64,000 bases of DNA, taken from NCBI GenBank assembly GCA_013396655.1, contig WBMV01006289.1:868001-932000 (forward strand), in the 5' to 3' direction. The first letter of the stretch is position 1, and the number at the start of each line of letters is the position of its first letter. The stretch comes from Campylorhamphus procurvoides. Its lineage: Eukaryota; Chordata; Aves; Passeriformes; Dendrocolaptidae. Made by a program: the position numbers and the translations under genes. Under the pieces are notes generated by a model. The model was not told the DNA's origin and searched no databases. It saw nothing but the letters and a program-made list of their open reading frames with translations. This document shows, piece by piece, positions 60,901 through 64,000 of the stretch.

Positions 60901-62939
60901 TGAGCACCTGTAAGGTTTCTGAAAAGTTAAGAAATTGTCAGCTGACAGTGCACATGTAGCACAATCACTGTGCTGTAGAGAGTGTTTTGAATGAAAGGGA
61001 ACTTAAAAAACATAGTTACAGAACATAAAAGGGTAAAACAGCAACATAGATGGGAAAGCAACTACTGAGCTTCTAAGAGAACAAGGATTAGATAGGATGC
61101 TTCACCCAGCCCCCAGAATGGACAGACTAAAAGCAGCACGGGATGGTTTAGCACTGTGGTTAGGTGGCCTGGTGAGCCCATAGAAGAATAATGTTTTACC
61201 TGTTTCAGTGATTTTATAATAGACTTTGCATTTTAAAGAAATTAATCTTTGTGTTTCAGAAATCCCATGAAATCACAATGAATCTGTTAGAGGGCCTACC
61301 CTCTGCTGGACCTGCTGCACAGGCTTTACATACACTAGCTATCCTGCAATGAGGTGCAGGACAGCTGCCAGAGCTCTGCAAGGGCTAATTTATCCTATTG
61401 AGAAGCAACAGGCTTAATTAGCTCAGGCATTTCACCCTGCTGAAGCAGTTGCACTTATTTCTGTTATCTGAACTACTTCTGTTTCTGTTCCCTGGTCTGT
61501 GTGTACTTCCCTGTGGGACACAGCTTAGGCATGTTGCAGGGTTGTGCTTTGCTGGGAATGAATTCACAGGCCAGGGAATAACTAAATTTTCACATCAAGA
61601 GGAGGAGATCTTGAGACCTGACATGGTGGTTACTTGGCAGGGCTTTGGAAAAGGCAGCAACCCAATTGGCCTGGAAACTGTGACAGCCTCTGGACTCCAG
61701 GGCTCTCCTACCCCTGGGATCACATTTTCTCGAGCTGTCTCCTTATGCAGTTTGTTTCCCATTCCTCTTTCTCCCACCTATTTGCTCATTCCTGCTCTAA
61801 CGGTGTTACAATTTTAGTGCCTACTAGAACAGCGAATCCTGTGTCTTATCTAAAAACTTCTGAAGCATTGAACCAAATGGTATCCACTGGAGATGAAAAC
61901 ACCCGTGAATGTAGAATTGAATTTGTTAATCTCAGGACTGTAACTCAAATATTCTTTAGCCATACATACCTGCATACCTAGCATAAATTAAGAATCCTAT
62001 CTGTCCTTATAAAAGGTGCAATTAGAACAAGAATCATGAAAGTGAATTTTATGGTGAAGATGATTTACTGCTTTGCTCACCTCAGAGAATGTAACATAAT
62101 GTAGCAGGTGGAAAATCTTAGTCTGTTTGTCTATAGTGGTGTTTTATATATTGGGAAGATGTGAATATTGCAAATCTACCAGCCTTTCCAAACACCACCT
62201 TCCCCCAAAATCAAATGTGATAAATAGATGTAGAAAACATGCTGACTTATATAAAGAAAATTGCAAATACCAGAGAGCTTAAGCTGTAAACTGACACAGT
62301 GTCTAAAGAGCACTTTAGTGCCTTCTGCTGTGAACTGCTTGTTTGCAAAGCCATTAATTCAGTGTTCACTTGATTACACCCAGTCCCTCTGCACAGCACC
62401 AACACTGACACCACCTGCTTTTATTACTTATTTTTAAAAAATTTTTATTATTTCTTCTTGAGCTGAAATTATTATTAAAATAATCTTTTTTGTAGGGGTT
62501 GATGTTCACATGTTGAATCACAAAATTAGTTTTATATGAAGTATGTAGTATATTTGATACTGTTGCCAGAACAGCATTTTATGGAGTGTCCTTCATGAAG
62601 TAATTTGGCACGCTATGCAGCACATGAAAATTTAGTGGTTATTTTTATAGGACATAGGACCAAAGTAAGAGAGCAGGCAGAGATTTTAAGATAGATGGAG
62701 CTGTACAAATAACAGAATTACTATGAATGGTGACAAAACAGGGTCAAGGGACAAACAAGGTCAGATTTGGAGCAGAATTAATGGGCGAAGAGTAGATGGA
62801 TCTGAGATCTGACTTACAGTGAAACGTATAACAAGCTGAACAAATTGAAAAATTTTGCAGTGTTCTGTGTGTCAGCAACTTAGTTTTGCAAATCTAAGAG
62901 CCTTTCTGAGGCTTAAGAAACTCAAGTTAAATCCTCTGC
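57990..62939. other. Intergenic or intron-like sequence, nothing recognised
   Basis: About 5 kb with no recognised gene. Frames at 60642-60959 and 61449-61817 (plus) lack paired splice sites; the latter starts with TTG. Low-complexity AT runs occur at about 62416-62490 and a T-rich stretch at about 59730-59755. Confidence 0.4.
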
Positions 62940-63000
62940 TAGGCTAAATAGTGCAGTTCCCTTGATCGCAATGGGACTATTCCAGTGCCCCCAGCTGATG
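62940..63000. repeat. Possible ancient interspersed repeat relic
   Basis: The wording gcagttcccttgatcgcaatgggactattccagtgcc..gatgatctgac recalls 'ttgacttcaatgggactactcacgtg..ggatctgg' from old reptile/bird repeats. Very decayed; family unnamed. Confidence 0.25.
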
Positions 63001-63269
63001 ATCTGACTTGCAGTTGCTCCCCGTAGAGGGATCACAGACCCTTTTATTGTATGAAAATGTCAACAACTAGTCTCTTTCTCTCTGTTTCACTCTGTCTCAC
63101 ATATACACAAACAAGGATAGAGGAGGCTGTTCTACTGAACATTTTTCTATAATTTACTCAAAAAGAGCAAAAGAATTGTGAGAAATCTGAAGTGTGAGAA
63201 AATCAGAACTAGATAGCTCCTAGCTGAATAATGCCTGTGGCTCATGGAAGAATGTCTGTCTAGACACAG

Positions 63270-64000
63270 GGATAGAGTCGGACCGAGGTCAGTCTAGTCC
63301 AGCACCTCGTGGCTGTGGTGGTGCTGAGCAACCTCTGCAGCAGTGCAGGGTAGACTAGAGGCCTGAGCAAGCACACAGCAGCATGTCCTCTGAATATCCA
63401 TCTAGCTTTGAGGGATTTCTGAGTTACAGATGTCCTGAAGCAGAGATCATTATTTTTAGTGGCACTCATGGAATTTCTTTAGTCATTTTTGTACATTGTT
63501 TTTTAACCCATGTAGTCTTTTAGCATCTGCAGACTTCTTTGGAAAGTAGTTTGTAGCTTAACTAATACATAAATTAAATGCATGTTATGTGAAGAAATAT
63601 CTATTCTGTGTAAAGATGTTTGATCTGATTCCAGCCCTGCAGTTTTATTTGATTTCTTTCCCTCTCTGTTCCTACCTCCTTTGTATTGGAAGAAGCAGTG
63701 AACAATCAATCTTTATTCACTGCCTCTTTTCCACTCACAATATTATAGACCTCTCTATTCAGCCTTCAGTTGTCTCTTTTTCAAACAGAAAATACTAATC
63801 TACTCAGTTGCTCCTTCTACAAAAGCAGTTCCATGCATCTCATGCACCCACCTGTAGCCTTTCCCTGTGCCTTTTCCAACTCCACTCTCTGCTTTTTGAG
63901 AGGAAACACTCCAATTTATGCAGTAGTATAATAGCATTGTCTGTTCTAGTCTTTATTACTTTTCAATAATTTCTAACACTAAGTTTGCTTGTTAATAGTA
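63270..64000 (-). mobile_element. Long ancient CR1 LINE fragment, cut by window edge
   Basis: The whole right end reads as the reverse complement of an old CR1 type widespread in reptiles and birds: ggtcagtctagtccagcacc near the left, ttaacccatgtagtcttttagcatct, gtgaagaaatat, then tattcactgcctcttttccac, tatagacctctctattcagcc, tgtctctttttcaaacagaaaa and tgccttttccaactccact at the right. The 3' end is at the left, so it lies on the minus strand and continues beyond base 64000. It is heavily mutated; the frames at 63260-63469, 63503-63709 and 63589-63798 are artefacts of it. Confidence 0.8.

Noticed and set aside
61449..61817. 122-codon plus frame with a leader-like hydrophobic start
   Set aside because: The start is TTG and there is no upstream exon or splice signal; composition is as expected from non-coding DNA.
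1..64000. Bacterial-type systems: operons, CRISPR arrays, toxin-antitoxin, phage or plasmid functions, tRNA or rRNA genes
   Set aside because: None seen. The CR1 elements, lack of long frames and AT-rich non-coding texture fit vertebrate nuclear DNA.
1..64000. Endogenous retrovirus or LTR copies
   Set aside because: No paired LTR-like repeats, primer-binding site or recognisable gag/pol/env frames were noticed.

Overview
The window looks like AT-rich vertebrate nuclear DNA, most likely from a bird. The best evidence is a set of CR1 LINE fragments. Two are short 3' tails on the plus strand (about 23860-24028 and 57832-57989), ending in the usual avian form: a 'gatgatctta..ggtcttttccaacct' stretch, then a remnant of the terminal attctatg-type repeat. 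Two are longer, older antisense pieces (about 47285-47690, and 63270 to the right edge). I recognise no L1, Alu or B1/B2 copies, and interspersed repeats are sparse. There are no operons, ribosome binding sites, tRNA or rRNA genes, CRISPR arrays, or phage or plasmid functions. The alphabet of features is that of introns or a gene desert.

No known protein was recognised. Almost every open frame is 60-146 codons, is often mirrored on the opposite strand, often lacks an ATG, and is what chance gives in 64 kb. The exception worth testing is a possible spliced gene on the minus strand. Three open segments, 49916-49565, 31543-31441 and 977-715, each have a good splice acceptor and a good donor. In minus-strand order their reading phases fit: the first ends with two bases of a codon and the second opens with one; the second ends on a whole codon and the third opens on one. 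Joined in thought, they would encode a hydrophilic protein stretch rich in Ser, Thr, Glu and Lys. If the model is right, most of the window is two introns of about 18 and 30 kb. Only the 715-977 exon is reasonably convincing alone, and I cannot name the gene.

Layout: 1-1570 holds the best candidate exon and an unexplained open frame beside it. 1571-31440 is intron-like, with a 100-base polypyrimidine tract, a 27-bp duplication, a spliced-looking but stop-filled plus-strand segment (10007-10126), one CR1 tail, a possible MIR relic and several AT/homeodomain-motif-rich stretches that resemble vertebrate conserved non-coding elements. 31441-49916 contains the second and third candidate exons, a GC-rich patch (42330-42540), an AATAAA-plus-A14 signature (44587-44623) and an old CR1. 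49917-64000 is mostly featureless, with a perfect 26-bp palindrome next to a CR1 tail and a long ancient CR1 running off the right end.

I found no convincing new biological system. The most useful lead is the possible uncharacterised minus-strand gene. All repeat names come from recall of consensus wording and all non-coding element calls are pattern impressions; neither was tested by alignment.
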